Shown here: piece after piece, positions 1-8,929 of the stretch
Layout of the letters: the number at the start of each line of letters is the position of its first letter
Numbering within the stretch: position 1 is the stretch's first letter
Assembly: GCA_963836085.1 (NCBI GenBank)
Contig: CAWIHT010000008.1
Coordinates: 62,001 to 126,000 of the forward strand
Source: JAHEEL01 sp963836085
GTDB lineage: Bacteria > Actinomycetota > Acidimicrobiia > Spongiisociales > UBA5794
Length of the DNA: 64,000 nt
Reading direction: 5' to 3'
Notes under the pieces: generated by a model
The model's input: the letters and a program-made list of their open reading frames with translations, nothing else
Databases searched by the model: none
Told to the model about the DNA's origin: nothing
Translations under genes and position numbers: made by a program

Positions 1-464
1 TCGGGCAGCGGTTCCAGGACCACAACGGCAGTCTCACCGGACCGGAGCGCGGCATAGCCGTCGAGGTTCGCGTCGATCTCGCGCCACCGGTCCCAGAGTC
101 GCGATCGCTCTTCGCCTGTTGTCACTCGCCCTCTTACGTGGCGTCTTCCGTCGGGGAGAGAGACGGTCGCCTCCGGCTGCGCCTGGAGGTTGAGCCACCA
201 TGCCGGCTCGTCGTCGGCCCAGCCGTTCATCGCCATGGTGACCAGGTTCGGTCCGTCCTCGAAGTACGCCAGGATCACACTTCGTTCTTGACCGCTGAGC
301 CGCCCGATGGTGGTGAGCCGCATCATGCCGTAGCGAGTGGCTTTGGGACGCCGCAGCCCGAAGCGGCCACCCGTGACGCGATACAAGCCGCGGTGGATGG
401 ACCACGCGCTGCGAACGAACCACCTCGGCGGCACCTTCGCCTTCTGTGAGAGATCGTCCGACAT
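1..464 (-). CDS. Nitroreductase/deazaflavin-dependent oxidoreductase (DDN family), C-terminus cut by window edge
   Basis: Reading leftward from the ATG at 462-464 gives 154 codons with no stop before the window edge, so the C-terminus is missing. The product starts MSDDLSQKAKVPPRWF and carries the pattern MRLTTIGRLSGQERSVIL, then an AWWLNLQAQPEATV segment, which is typical of the small split-barrel F420H2-dependent DDN/nitroreductase family. Such proteins use reduced deazaflavin F420 (some use FMN) to reduce nitro compounds, quinones or enones near the membrane. The family assignment rests on these motifs; the substrate is unknown. The visible length is close to the usual 140-160 residues, so only a few codons are probably lost. 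Confidence 0.8.
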   Translation of the reverse strand, partial: MSDDLSQKAKVPPRWFVRSAWSIHRGLYRVTGGRFGLRRPKATRYGMMRLTTIGRLSGQERSVILAYFEDGPNLVTMAMNGWADDEPAWWLNLQAQPEATVSLPDGRRHVRGRVTTGEERSRLWDRWREIDANLDGYAALRSGETAVVVLEPLP

Positions 465-747
465 CGAGTGTCCCCTGACTGCGGTTCCGCTACTCCCGAA
501 GTGGTCCTGTGCCGAGCATTGTCATCGGTTTGATGCTCTCGGCGCAAGAACCACTCACGACGTGCATTGCGCCAACTCAGCGGGTGACCCACTGCTCCGT
601 TCGTCCCTCCCAGCCGGACATAGCTACCCACGTGCTCCACTGAGGAACACTGCAATCGGCCTGCGACCGGCATTCCCGCTCCTGCCGTAGCGATTGTTCG
701 TCGGCGGATTGTTGCGTCCCTTGGCCGGGCCACGACTGCCGGGGGTC

Positions 748-1923
748 CTACGCGGGTGGGGAGACTGAGATGTGGATGTGGTCTTGGTGTACCCGGTCGG
801 TGAACGAGCGGCACTTGAACTCCGAGACGGATGCTCCGGCGGAATCCGCTTCGGACCCCTCTGCCGGTTCCGAGTTCTCGAATCTCCACGGACTCCCGAT
901 CGACGAAACGTCATCCCTGGTGCACCACTCGGCGACGATTCTGTGTGTGGTGGAAGCCCCGGCTCTGTCGTCGATGACGCGTGCATCTGCGATCCGATAC
1001 AGGTCGACGGCATGTCCCGACGTGTGCCGGCTCATGGTGTCGGTTCCGAACACGTTGTACGGATGCCCGGACGTGAGGGTCAGGACGTGGTACTTCCACT
1101 CATCGCCCAGGTCCAGCATGAGACGCAGCAGATCATTGGAGATCCACCCTCGATAGATGTCCCACCGCGCCGAGTCGCTGAGGATGATGTTGGGATGATC
1201 AACCACGCTGCTTGCCAGGCTTGAGAGGTCGGCCGGCCGGGCCGTCAGATCACCTCCCGCAGACGCGAGTTCGTCGAATACCCACTCACCGTCGCTTCGC
1301 ATCAAGCGGATATCCATCGTGCGGGTCACCGTGTCGCTGGGCTCATCGTCGTCGCCGTACTGTTGTCGGACGACCACCATGACGGACATCCGATCATCGG
1401 TGAGGCCGCCAAGCTGCGGGTACACGACCGTCGCCCGAGACCAGAGACCACCGTGGACGGCAGGTTGAACGGCCTCAATCAGTTCCGGGATCTGGTCGTC
1501 GGCGGTGACCACTTCCGCCGCAAGCTGTGTGCCAGATGTATCGGGATCGTACGTCAGGAGCCGTTGCGCGATCTGTCCGGCAACCGTCTTGGCGCCGGCG
1601 TATGGCTCCGACTCGGGTGCCACATACAGGTCCGACACCGGTGGCAGCGGAGCCGGAAGCGGCACTGTCGTCGTGGTCGTCGTGGTCGTCGTCGTGGTTG
1701 TGGTGGTTGGGGGTGGCGCCGGTTCCTCGGTGGCGTTGGCCGTGGTGTCCGTGTCGTTCTCAAGAGTCGCCGAGAGAACAACGACTTCCCCGGGCGCGGG
1801 GCTCAGTTCGCCGCTCTGGGTGGCATCCTCTCGCACGGATTGCACCGAGCACGCTGAGACGAGCAAGGTGGCCAGCGCCGCTGCGACGATGAGAGTGCGT
1901 ATCACGGGTGCCGTTCTCCACAT
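748..1923 (-). CDS. Secreted lipoprotein with C-terminal LAS/M15-type zinc peptidase-like domain
   Basis: 391 residues. A signal peptide ends in a lipobox-like LLVSAC with Cys25, so the protein is probably lipid-anchored outside the cell. It is followed by an acidic stretch and a run of 14 Thr (residues 73-86). A middle domain of unknown type (about 105-235) precedes a C-terminal domain with SRHTSGHAVD (His300, His304, Asp307) and DHIHIS (His382, His384). The spacing of H-x3-H-x2-D with a late H-x-H fits zinc binding in the LAS/M15 peptidase fold (D-Ala-D-Ala carboxypeptidases and murein endopeptidases). A role in peptidoglycan trimming is inferred. The middle region could be an SnoaL/NTF2-like domain, but I cannot confirm that. 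Confidence 0.75.
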   Translation of the reverse strand: MWRTAPVIRTLIVAAALATLLVSACSVQSVREDATQSGELSPAPGEVVVLSATLENDTDTTANATEEPAPPPTTTTTTTTTTTTTTVPLPAPLPPVSDLYVAPESEPYAGAKTVAGQIAQRLLTYDPDTSGTQLAAEVVTADDQIPELIEAVQPAVHGGLWSRATVVYPQLGGLTDDRMSVMVVVRQQYGDDDEPSDTVTRTMDIRLMRSDGEWVFDELASAGGDLTARPADLSSLASSVVDHPNIILSDSARWDIYRGWISNDLLRLMLDLGDEWKYHVLTLTSGHPYNVFGTDTMSRHTSGHAVDLYRIADARVIDDRAGASTTHRIVAEWCTRDDVSSIGSPWRFENSEPAEGSEADSAGASVSEFKCRSFTDRVHQDHIHISVSPPA

Positions 1924-1941
1924 GCAGTTGAGAGTCGCTGC

Positions 1942-2340
1942 TCACTCCGCACGATGGAATGAGTAGCTCGGATTCATGGTATCCGAGACTGAGTATTCGC
2001 GACGTGGTGGAATTCGTCGACGAACACTGACTAGCCCCGATCTCCTCACCGGATTGGGTGTCGACGGATTCTGGGCCATTTGGGGGCCTTGTTGGCTTGT
2101 GTTCGTGGCGGTGCGCAGCGTCTCGGTGAAGGCTCCCGGCTGTTCGATGACCGGGTAGTGGCTGCTGTCGGGGATGAGGGCGAGTCGAGCATCGGGATTG
2201 AGTCGCTGGGCCAGCATGGCGGCTTTGGGCACGATGAAGTCTTCAGCGCCGTCCACGATCAAGGTCGGGCAGTCGATGTTGCCCAGGTCGTCTTGAATGA
2301 TCACATTCTGTTTGATGATCTGCAGCGGTTCGGACAGTCG
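1942..2340 (-). pseudogene. Remnant of the C-terminal part of an alpha/beta hydrolase
   Basis: The frame from about 2340 downward reads LSEPLQIIKQNV, then IDCPTLIVDGAEDFIVP, then a segment containing DSSHYPVIEQPGAF. These are the late beta-strands, the acid-bearing loop (GAEDFIVP) and the catalytic-His loop (SHYP) of an alpha/beta hydrolase. The N-terminal half, with the oxyanion hole and the G-x-S-x-G nucleophile elbow, is absent, because the sequence upstream runs into the divergent start of the peptide-binding gene at 2379. Past about position 2100 the frame has no family resemblance. I read this as a decayed 3' gene fragment; a GTG at 2302-2304 exists but a folded product is unlikely. Confidence 0.65.
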
Positions 2341-2378
2341 CGTCGGGCGGTCGTCGCCGTGGGGTTTACGATGGTCGC

Positions 2379-4175
2379 ATGACCCGGAGATTGACCGTGG
2401 GTGTGGTCATCGTGCTGCTGATCGCCGCATGTACAGACAGTGGGTCGTCGGACGAGGCCACCAACTCCTCGACCTCGTTGCCCACGACCTCCACAACGAC
2501 GACGGTCCCACCGTCGACGACGCAGCCTCCCGCAACGACCTCGACCACCAAGGCTCCTTCCGGGCCCGGCTACGGAGGTGTGGCGATCATCGCCGATGAC
2601 CAATGGCCCCCGACCCTGAACCCGTGGGCCGAGGGTGGAGACAACTCCATCGTCTCGATCGTCGCCCAAGCCTGGATGACGGGGGCATGGGACGTCGACG
2701 CCACGACCTTGGAGATCATCCCCGAGGTCGTGACCGAGATCCCTCGAACCTCGAACGGTGGAGTCGTCGTGAACGACGACGGCACGATGACCGTGAAGTA
2801 CTTGATACGGGACGAGGCCGTGTGGGACGACGGCACCCCCATATCGGGCGCAGACTTCGCCTTCACCCTCGAGCAGTCACTCGCATACGAGGCCGACCAG
2901 GAGTACCGCTCGGACTACACCGACGCGGACATCGTCTTGACCGACGTTGGCGAAAAGACCTTCGCGATGACCCTCCGGCTCCCGACCATCAACTACGAGG
3001 CGCTCTTCCAATGGCTGCTGCCGCACCACGCCATCGACGAGACAGCCTTCCCCGACGACTGGCCCGACGCACGGTGGCCATCCGGCGGCCCGTTCATGAT
3101 CGACACCGTCGAACCAAGCGAACGGATCACGCTGGTACGCAACGACAACTACTGGAAGACCGACGCCACGACCGGCATGCAACTCCCGTATCTCGACGGA
3201 GTCGAGTTCGTCTTCATGCCAGAGACCGAGACAATCGTGAGCGCCTTCGCGAATCGGGAGGTCGATGTCATCCAGCCGCCACCCTGGATCGAGGGAACCG
3301 TCGAGCCGCTCATGGCACTCGAAGAGGACGGCGCTGACGTCCAGGTCCGATCGGGGCCGGTGTGGGAGCATGTCAACTTCCAGTTCGGGCCGGGGCGGAC
3401 TGCGCTGTCCGAGAACTCATGCAACGACAACCTGGCATTGCGGCGCGCTGTCATGCACACGATCGACCGTGATCTTGCCGTCGACACCTACTACCAGGGC
3501 TACAACCAGCCGCTCACTTCCTATGTCGACGCCTACTCCCCGACACTGTCACGCCACGCATGGGATCGCTACCCCCACGACCCGGATGCTGCACAAGACC
3601 TCTACCAGCAGGCAGTCGCCGAGACGGGCGTCGACTGCTCCGTAGTGTTCTCGACGACATCGAACGGCGACATGCGGGTCGCTATCGCCGACATGTACGT
3701 CGATATGTTCTCAGAGGCAGGGATCCCATTCGAGTTGGAGTTGATGGACTCTGCGCTCTTCTTCGGCGAGGTCCTCGACAACGGAACGTGGGACCTTGGG
3801 CAATGGGCCTGGGTCGGATCGTCGGGGCTCTCCGGCCTGGTTGCCGCCCACGACCTCTTCGACCCGAACAGCCCACCACCCGACGGGTCGAACTACTACC
3901 GGTGGGGTACGGCGGACTCATCGGTTCGAGATGAGCACACCGAACGATTCGCCGAGGTCGTCGAGGAGATGAACTCGACGGTCGACGACTCCGAGATCAC
4001 GATGCTCATCGCCGAAGCGGAAGAGATCCTGGCTGCCCAGGCAGTCATTCTTCCGCTCCATGCCCGATTGACGGTCGGGGCCGTCTGGGCCGACGAGATC
4101 GGCGGATACGCGTACAACCCGTCATGGGCAGGCCACACCTGGAACATCGAAGCCTGGTATCGGACCGACCGATAG
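2379..4175 (+). CDS. ABC transporter substrate-binding lipoprotein, family 5 (oligopeptide/dipeptide type)
   Basis: 598 residues. The N-terminus is a lipoprotein signal (LLIAAC, Cys18) followed by a Thr/Pro-rich linker (about 30-60). The rest matches the SBP family 5 layout: GGVAIIADDQWPPTLNPWA near the start of the mature domain, then DDGTPISGADFAFTLEQS, which is the diagnostic family-5 segment (normally W-x-DG-x-P-x(2)-A-x-D). Members bind oligopeptides, dipeptides, nickel or sugars and hand them to a DppBC-type permease. No permease or ATPase gene lies next to it, so it is an orphan binding protein here. It may use a transporter encoded elsewhere or act as a sensor; the ligand cannot be told from sequence. 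Confidence 0.88.
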   Translation: MTRRLTVGVVIVLLIAACTDSGSSDEATNSSTSLPTTSTTTTVPPSTTQPPATTSTTKAPSGPGYGGVAIIADDQWPPTLNPWAEGGDNSIVSIVAQAWMTGAWDVDATTLEIIPEVVTEIPRTSNGGVVVNDDGTMTVKYLIRDEAVWDDGTPISGADFAFTLEQSLAYEADQEYRSDYTDADIVLTDVGEKTFAMTLRLPTINYEALFQWLLPHHAIDETAFPDDWPDARWPSGGPFMIDTVEPSERITLVRNDNYWKTDATTGMQLPYLDGVEFVFMPETETIVSAFANREVDVIQPPPWIEGTVEPLMALEEDGADVQVRSGPVWEHVNFQFGPGRTALSENSCNDNLALRRAVMHTIDRDLAVDTYYQGYNQPLTSYVDAYSPTLSRHAWDRYPHDPDAAQDLYQQAVAETGVDCSVVFSTTSNGDMRVAIADMYVDMFSEAGIPFELELMDSALFFGEVLDNGTWDLGQWAWVGSSGLSGLVAAHDLFDPNSPPPDGSNYYRWGTADSSVRDEHTERFAEVVEEMNSTVDDSEITMLIAEAEEILAAQAVILPLHARLTVGAVWADEIGGYAYNPSWAGHTWNIEAWYRTDR

Positions 4176-4342
4176 GCGGGACGATCACACCGCTCTCGTC
4201 GGGACAGACCGGTGCCGAGGACCGCCCATCCTGACCGCTCGGATCGTCGGATGTCGACGATCGCTTCGCTGTCGAGGGTGTCGCGATTTGTGCGGATGAC
4301 CAGCCGAGCGTCGGCCGCGGTGCGGTCGCTACGATCCCCGGC

Positions 4343-5113
4343 ATGAAGACCAAGAAATATGATGAGCAACTCGGCGATCTCGAAGTCGAACTCGCCAAGC
4401 TTCAGGCATGGATCAAGGAGAAGGGCCTGCGCGTCGTCGTGATCTTCGAAGGTCGCGACGCGGCAGGCAAGGGCGGGACGATCAAGACCATCACGCGACG
4501 TCTCAATCCCCGCGTCGTCCGCACGGTCGCCCTCCCGGTGCCGACCGATCGACAGAAGTCGGAGTGGTTCTTGCAGCGGTATGTGCCGCACCTTCCCGCG
4601 GCCGGAGAAATGGTCCTGTTCGATCGGTCGTGGTACAACCGCCTGAACGTCGAGAAGGTCATGGGGTTCTGCACCGACGAGCAGTACGAACGTTTTCTGG
4701 CGCTGTGTCCGTCGTTCGAGGAGACGCTCGTCGACGACGGCATCATCCTGATCAAGTACTGGCTGCACACCAGCGACGAGGAGCAGGAGCGCCGGTTCCA
4801 GGCCAGGAATACGGACCCGAAGAGGCGCTGGAAGCTCAGCCCTATGGATCTCACGGCCCGGTCGCGCTGGGTCGACTACTCGAAGCAACGAGACGTGACG
4901 TTCGAGCACACGAGCACCAAGTGGGCGCCGTGGCACCTCGCCAACCTCGAAGACAAGAAGGCCGGGCGTCTCAATATCATCAGCCATCTGCTCAGCCGGA
5001 TCCCGTACGAGGATCTCACGCCGCCGCCGCTCGAACTCCCCGAACGGCAGCCTGCCGGCGACTATGTGGATCCCGATTGGAGCGCTCTGGAGATCCCCAG
5101 GACGTTCGAGTAG
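4343..5113 (+). CDS. ppk2: Polyphosphate kinase 2 family protein
   Basis: 256 residues. Class I single-domain PPK2 enzymes move phosphate between polyphosphate and nucleotides (NDP to NTP, or the reverse). Visible motifs are Walker A FEGRDAAGKGG (residues 36-46), Walker B VLFDRSWYNR with Asp94, and the lid-region segment DPKRRWKLSPMD. Length and motif order are normal for the family. The start ATG follows the 167-bp gap after the peptide-binding gene; no operon partner is evident. The preferred nucleotide (ADP or GDP) cannot be decided by eye. Confidence 0.92.
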   Translation: MKTKKYDEQLGDLEVELAKLQAWIKEKGLRVVVIFEGRDAAGKGGTIKTITRRLNPRVVRTVALPVPTDRQKSEWFLQRYVPHLPAAGEMVLFDRSWYNRLNVEKVMGFCTDEQYERFLALCPSFEETLVDDGIILIKYWLHTSDEEQERRFQARNTDPKRRWKLSPMDLTARSRWVDYSKQRDVTFEHTSTKWAPWHLANLEDKKAGRLNIISHLLSRIPYEDLTPPPLELPERQPAGDYVDPDWSALEIPRTFE

Positions 5114-5203
5114 CGCCCACCGCTGGTTGTCTCATCCTGAAGGTCGTTGCACAACGGGTGTTCTGCCATACACTCATGGCCACTTGGACTGACGGGGATT
5201 CTC

Positions 5204-7003
5204 TTGCGCCGCATACTCATAGCCGTTGCGATCGCCATACCGGTGCTCTTCGTGCTGGCCGTCGCCGGTGCATACGTGTACGACGAAGTCATGCATCCGG
5301 AGCGGGTTTCGCGCAACGTCTCGATCGCGGGCATCGACGTATCCGGGTACTCCACGGAAGACGCGACCGCCGCGGTCCAAGCCTACGAACAGCTTCTCGT
5401 CGAGACTCCAGCACCGTTCGTCGTGGACAGTGTCGACGTCGTCCTCGATCCTGCCGACGCCGGACTCGCTGTCGACGAGCAGGCCGTGGTCGACGAAGCC
5501 CTCGCCCAACGGCGAGAAGGCGGGTTCTTCTCGGACTTCATCGGATGGGTGGGAGCCCGGTGGGATCCAATCGAGATCGAAGTGCCGACGACCGTCGACA
5601 ACGAGATGATCGAAGTTGTGTTCCACGAGTGGGACCGCTCGGTCGTCGACTACCCCGCCTACGAAGGTGCCGTGCTCGTGGAGAACAACGTCGCCGTGCC
5701 GGAGTATCCGCGACCCGGCGCTCTGATCGACCGGCCGCCGTCGTTCACCGTCGTCGCAGCTTCACTTGATACGCTCGACCGGATCCCTGCTGCACTCCCG
5801 CTCACCGACCTTGCGCCGGTCGTGACGGATGCACAGGTCGACGAAGCCGTAGCCCGAGCCAACGACCTCATCGGTGAGCCCGTCATGCTGTGGCGCGAAG
5901 GATTCAACAGTCGGCTGATGTACACGTCAGCGGGTCTCGCATCGGCACTGCGCACCGAGGTCATCGTGAACTCTCCGGCCACCATCGTCGTCGAACTTGA
6001 TGAACAGACTCTGCAGCAGCTTGCCGTCGACGACGTCGAGCGATTCGCGACCCCGCCGGTCGATGCCACCTTCCTGTTCGACAAGGAGACCGCCGAGATC
6101 ACCATCGTGCCGTCAGAGCCCGGAACCGTTGTAGACCTCGCGATACTCCCAGATGTGGTCATCGATGCCGCGCTCGATACCGGAGCCGCACGCATGCCGA
6201 TCATGCTCGGCGACACGCCGGCCCTCACGACGGAGATGGCCGAGGCGATGGGGCCATTCGAGGAGGAGTCGACCTTCACGACGCGCCACCCGTGCTGCGC
6301 GAACCGCGTCACCAACATCCAGTTGCTCGCCGACGAGATCGACGGGTCGATCGTGATGCCGGGAGAGACCTTCTCGATCAACGACACCGCAGGGAAGCGC
6401 ACTACGGCCGAAGGCTACGTCCGGGCCGGGGCGATCATCGGTGGCGAGGTCTACTGCTGCGACAGCCCGGTGAACGTCGGCGGCGGAACAAGTCAGTTCG
6501 CCACGACCTTCTACAACGCCGTGTTCTTCGGATGCTACGAAGACGTCGAGCATCAGCCGCACAGCCTCTATTTCTCGCGCTATCCGTACGTGCGCGAGGC
6601 AACGCTCGGGTTCCCGGCGCCGGATGTGAAGTTCCGCAACGACTCCGAAGCTCCCGTATTCATCGACACGTCGTATACGGGTGGTTCGATCACCGTCACG
6701 TTCTATGGGAACAACGGTGGGCGGACGTGTACCTCGGAACGCTCCGGGAATACGATCACCCGCGTGATGACGCATCCGGATGGCAGCACCACCACCCAGT
6801 CGTGGACGTGGAACTACAAGCAGCCGAAGCCCAAGGAAACCACCACCACGACGAAGCCGCCGAGCACGACGACCACGACCGAGGGCGAAACGACGACCAC
6901 CACGGAAGCGCCCACGACAACGACCACCGAGGCGCCCACGACGACGACCACCACCGAGGCGCCCACGACGACGACTGAGCCGCCGCCCGACGAGGGCGGC
7001 TAG
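5204..7003 (+). CDS. VanW family membrane-anchored cell-wall protein with Thr-rich tail
   Basis: About 599 residues from the chosen TTG. There is an N-terminal transmembrane segment (RRILIAVAIAIPVLFVLAVA), two repeated beta-rich regions resembling the peptidoglycan-binding domain of YoaR-type proteins, and then a VanW domain (PGETFSINDTAGKRTTAEGY, then VGGGTSQFATTFYNAVFF). The C-terminus is a TTTTTEAP-type low-complexity tail that probably spans the wall. VanW proteins are cell-envelope proteins of unknown biochemistry found with glycopeptide resistance or wall genes. Start choice: an upstream TTG at 5147 would add 19 residues before the membrane segment. TTG 5204 puts two Arg right before the helix and has a weak GGGGA ahead of it. 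The start is uncertain. Confidence 0.85.
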   Translation: MRRILIAVAIAIPVLFVLAVAGAYVYDEVMHPERVSRNVSIAGIDVSGYSTEDATAAVQAYEQLLVETPAPFVVDSVDVVLDPADAGLAVDEQAVVDEALAQRREGGFFSDFIGWVGARWDPIEIEVPTTVDNEMIEVVFHEWDRSVVDYPAYEGAVLVENNVAVPEYPRPGALIDRPPSFTVVAASLDTLDRIPAALPLTDLAPVVTDAQVDEAVARANDLIGEPVMLWREGFNSRLMYTSAGLASALRTEVIVNSPATIVVELDEQTLQQLAVDDVERFATPPVDATFLFDKETAEITIVPSEPGTVVDLAILPDVVIDAALDTGAARMPIMLGDTPALTTEMAEAMGPFEEESTFTTRHPCCANRVTNIQLLADEIDGSIVMPGETFSINDTAGKRTTAEGYVRAGAIIGGEVYCCDSPVNVGGGTSQFATTFYNAVFFGCYEDVEHQPHSLYFSRYPYVREATLGFPAPDVKFRNDSEAPVFIDTSYTGGSITVTFYGNNGGRTCTSERSGNTITRVMTHPDGSTTTQSWTWNYKQPKPKETTTTTKPPSTTTTTEGETTTTTEAPTTTTTEAPTTTTTTEAPTTTTEPPPDEGG

Positions 7004-7019
7004 GCCGAGTCGCCAGTCC

Positions 7020-7221
7020 TCCCCCTCTTCCTTCCCTTCAGGGGAAGGTGGCAGTCCCAAAGCGCCTGCGCAGTGGGGGTGACGGAAGGGGTCTCTCGAG
7101 ATCGTGGAGAGGTAGAGATCCTCGCGATGCTCCGCGAGTCGCACGTCGAATCCGTGGCAAGGTGGCGACCCCCTCCGTCCCTCGCTGCGCTCGGGCCACC
7201 TCCTCTGGAGGGGGAGGAATG
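7020..7221. repeat. Inverted pair of a dispersed palindromic intergenic element (copy A1 and A2)
   Basis: Two related units face each other. Unit A1 (7020-7100, rightward) has a TTCCTTCCCTTCAGGGG start, a GGTGGC step, a GCGC centre and ends GACGGAAGGGGTCTCTCG. Unit A2 (7161-7221, leftward) reads on the minus strand TTCCTCCCCCTCCAGAGG, GGTGGC, a GCGC centre and GACGGAGGGGGTC. The same layout recurs at 48418-48483 and 63759-63822. The paired inverted arrangement resembles REP/BIME elements. It fills the gap between the VanW gene and acr3, whose 3' ends converge here, so a terminator or mRNA 3'-end role is possible. Confidence 0.7.
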
Positions 7222-7237
7222 TTTCTCGGCTGCCCGG

Positions 7238-8296
7238 CTACTCACTCACCGGATAGAACTTCCGCCGCGCCCACAGGGCTACGTAGACAAGGCCTACGAG
7301 GGCGGGGACTTCGATGAGAGGGCCTACGACGCCGGCGAGGGCCTGGCCTGAGGCGATGCCGAAGACGCCAATGGAGACGGCGATGGCGAGCTCGAAGTTG
7401 TTGCCGGCGGCCGTGAACGCCACGGCGGTGTTGCGCGGATAGGTGAAGTTCAGGCGCAGGCCGAGAGCGAACGACGTCGTCCACATGATTCCGAAGTAGG
7501 CGAGCAAGGGGAGAGCGATCCGGACGACGTCCCACGGGTTCGAGGTGATGGCCTCACCCTGATAGGCGAAGAGCAGGACGACCGTGAAGAGCAGACCCCA
7601 GAGGGCGACCGGGCTCAACTTCGGGAGGAACGTGTGCTCATACCAGTCGACGCCGTGTGTCCGCTCGCCCCAGAGGCGGGTCAGGTAGCCGGCCACCAGC
7701 GGGATTCCGAGGAAGATGAGCACCGCTTGGGCGATCTCCCACATCGAGATCGCCACCTCCTCCTGACCCAATCCGAGCCAGCCGGGTAGGACCTGAAGGT
7801 AGAAGTAGCCCAACAACGCATAGGCGACGATCTGGAACACGGAATTGAGTGCAACAAGCACCGCAGCAACCTCCCGATCCCCGCATGCAAGGTCGTTCCA
7901 GATGAGCACCATGGCGATGCACCTGGCCAACCCGACGATGATCAGGCCTGTGCGATAGGCCGGGAGGTCCGGCAGGAGAATCCATGCCAGGGCGAACATC
8001 AGCAGCGGCCCGACGACCCAATTCAGGAACAGCGACGTTGCCAGCAGCGTCCGGTCGGTCGCGACCTCATCGAGACGCGAGTACCGGACTTTGGCCAGCA
8101 CCGGGTACATCATCAGCAGCAGCCCGATCGCGATCGGCAACGAAACGGTGCCGATCTTGAGAGCGTCGAGCGCGTCGTTGAGTTGCGGGAGGAGCCGTCC
8201 GAGCGCCAGGCCCAGCAGCATCGCCAAGCCGATCCACAGCGGGAGGAACCGATCGAGCCGGGACAGCCCTCCGAGAACGGCGGTCTCGTCCTTCAC
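7238..8296 (-). CDS. acr3: Arsenite efflux transporter, Acr3 family
   Basis: 352 residues with about ten hydrophobic segments, the usual size for Acr3. Typical family stretches are LFLNWVVGPLLMFALAW, GLARCIAMVLIWNDLACGD (with the conserved Cys used for As(III) transport) and AFTAAGNNFELAIAVSIG. The protein exports arsenite driven by the proton gradient. It lies 28 bp after the cyclophilin gene on the same strand and may be co-transcribed with it. The matching arsenate reductase gene is about 29 kb away (36678-37082), and no ArsR-type arsenic repressor is adjacent. Confidence 0.93.
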   Translation of the reverse strand: MKDETAVLGGLSRLDRFLPLWIGLAMLLGLALGRLLPQLNDALDALKIGTVSLPIAIGLLLMMYPVLAKVRYSRLDEVATDRTLLATSLFLNWVVGPLLMFALAWILLPDLPAYRTGLIIVGLARCIAMVLIWNDLACGDREVAAVLVALNSVFQIVAYALLGYFYLQVLPGWLGLGQEEVAISMWEIAQAVLIFLGIPLVAGYLTRLWGERTHGVDWYEHTFLPKLSPVALWGLLFTVVLLFAYQGEAITSNPWDVVRIALPLLAYFGIMWTTSFALGLRLNFTYPRNTAVAFTAAGNNFELAIAVSIGVFGIASGQALAGVVGPLIEVPALVGLVYVALWARRKFYPVSE

Positions 8297-8324
8297 GGTT
8301 TCCTCGTGTCCGGGGCCATGCCCG

Positions 8325-8834
8325 CTACGACTCGGTGATCTCTACCGAATTGATCGTTACCGGCTCGAATGGCCGGTCCTGCGGCCCGGTGGGGTTCTGT
8401 GCGATCGTGTCGACGACGTCCAGGCCATCGGTGACCTCGCCGAAGATGGTGTAGGCGTTCGGGAGACCGACGTTGTCGTGGCAGATGAAGAACTGTGAGC
8501 CGTTCGTATTCGGGCCGGCGTTCGCCATCGCCAGGGTTCCGCGGCTGTAGGTCGTCTTGTCGTGGAACTCATCGCGGAAACGGTATCCGGGTCCACCGGT
8601 GCCGGTACCGGTCGGATCCCCACCCTGGATCATGAACCCGGGGATCGTCCGGTGGAAGATGACGCCGTCGTAGAAGCCGTCGCGAGCGAGGAAGACGAAG
8701 TTGTTGACGGCCTGCGGCGCATCGGCGGCGTAGAACTCGACTGTGATTTCGCCGGCGCTGGTGTCGATCTTCGCGGTGTACGTCTTCGAGAGATCAATCG
8801 TCAACTCGGGCGGTGCGTCGTATTGGGCGGCCAT
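8325..8834 (-). CDS. Cyclophilin-type peptidyl-prolyl cis-trans isomerase
   Basis: 169 residues. The core motifs of bacterial cyclophilins are present: FHRTIPGFMIQGGDPTGTGTGGPGYRF (split here as FHRTIPGFMIQGGD and GTGTGGPGYRF), NGSQFFI and a terminal ITES strand. It catalyses X-Pro isomerisation during folding. There is no signal peptide, so it is probably cytoplasmic. The open frame continues 56 codons upstream, but the ATG at 8832-8834 has a GGAGGAG Shine-Dalgarno seven bases ahead and matches the family N-terminus, so I used it. Confidence 0.93.
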   Translation of the reverse strand: MAAQYDAPPELTIDLSKTYTAKIDTSAGEITVEFYAADAPQAVNNFVFLARDGFYDGVIFHRTIPGFMIQGGDPTGTGTGGPGYRFRDEFHDKTTYSRGTLAMANAGPNTNGSQFFICHDNVGLPNAYTIFGEVTDGLDVVDTIAQNPTGPQDRPFEPVTINSVEITES

Positions 8835-8929
8835 CGCGGCTCCTCCGGTCGGGTGCTGAGGGGGCAACCCTAGGGAGATCTGGTTCTTGACCGCGGACCG
8901 GACGCCAGCGGTTTCGCTGTCCGAGGCGG

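Noticed and set aside
4402..5769. Long open frames antisense or out of phase to the PPK2 and VanW genes
   Set aside because: Compositional shadows of high-GC coding sequence: rich in Arg, Pro and Ser without motif content.
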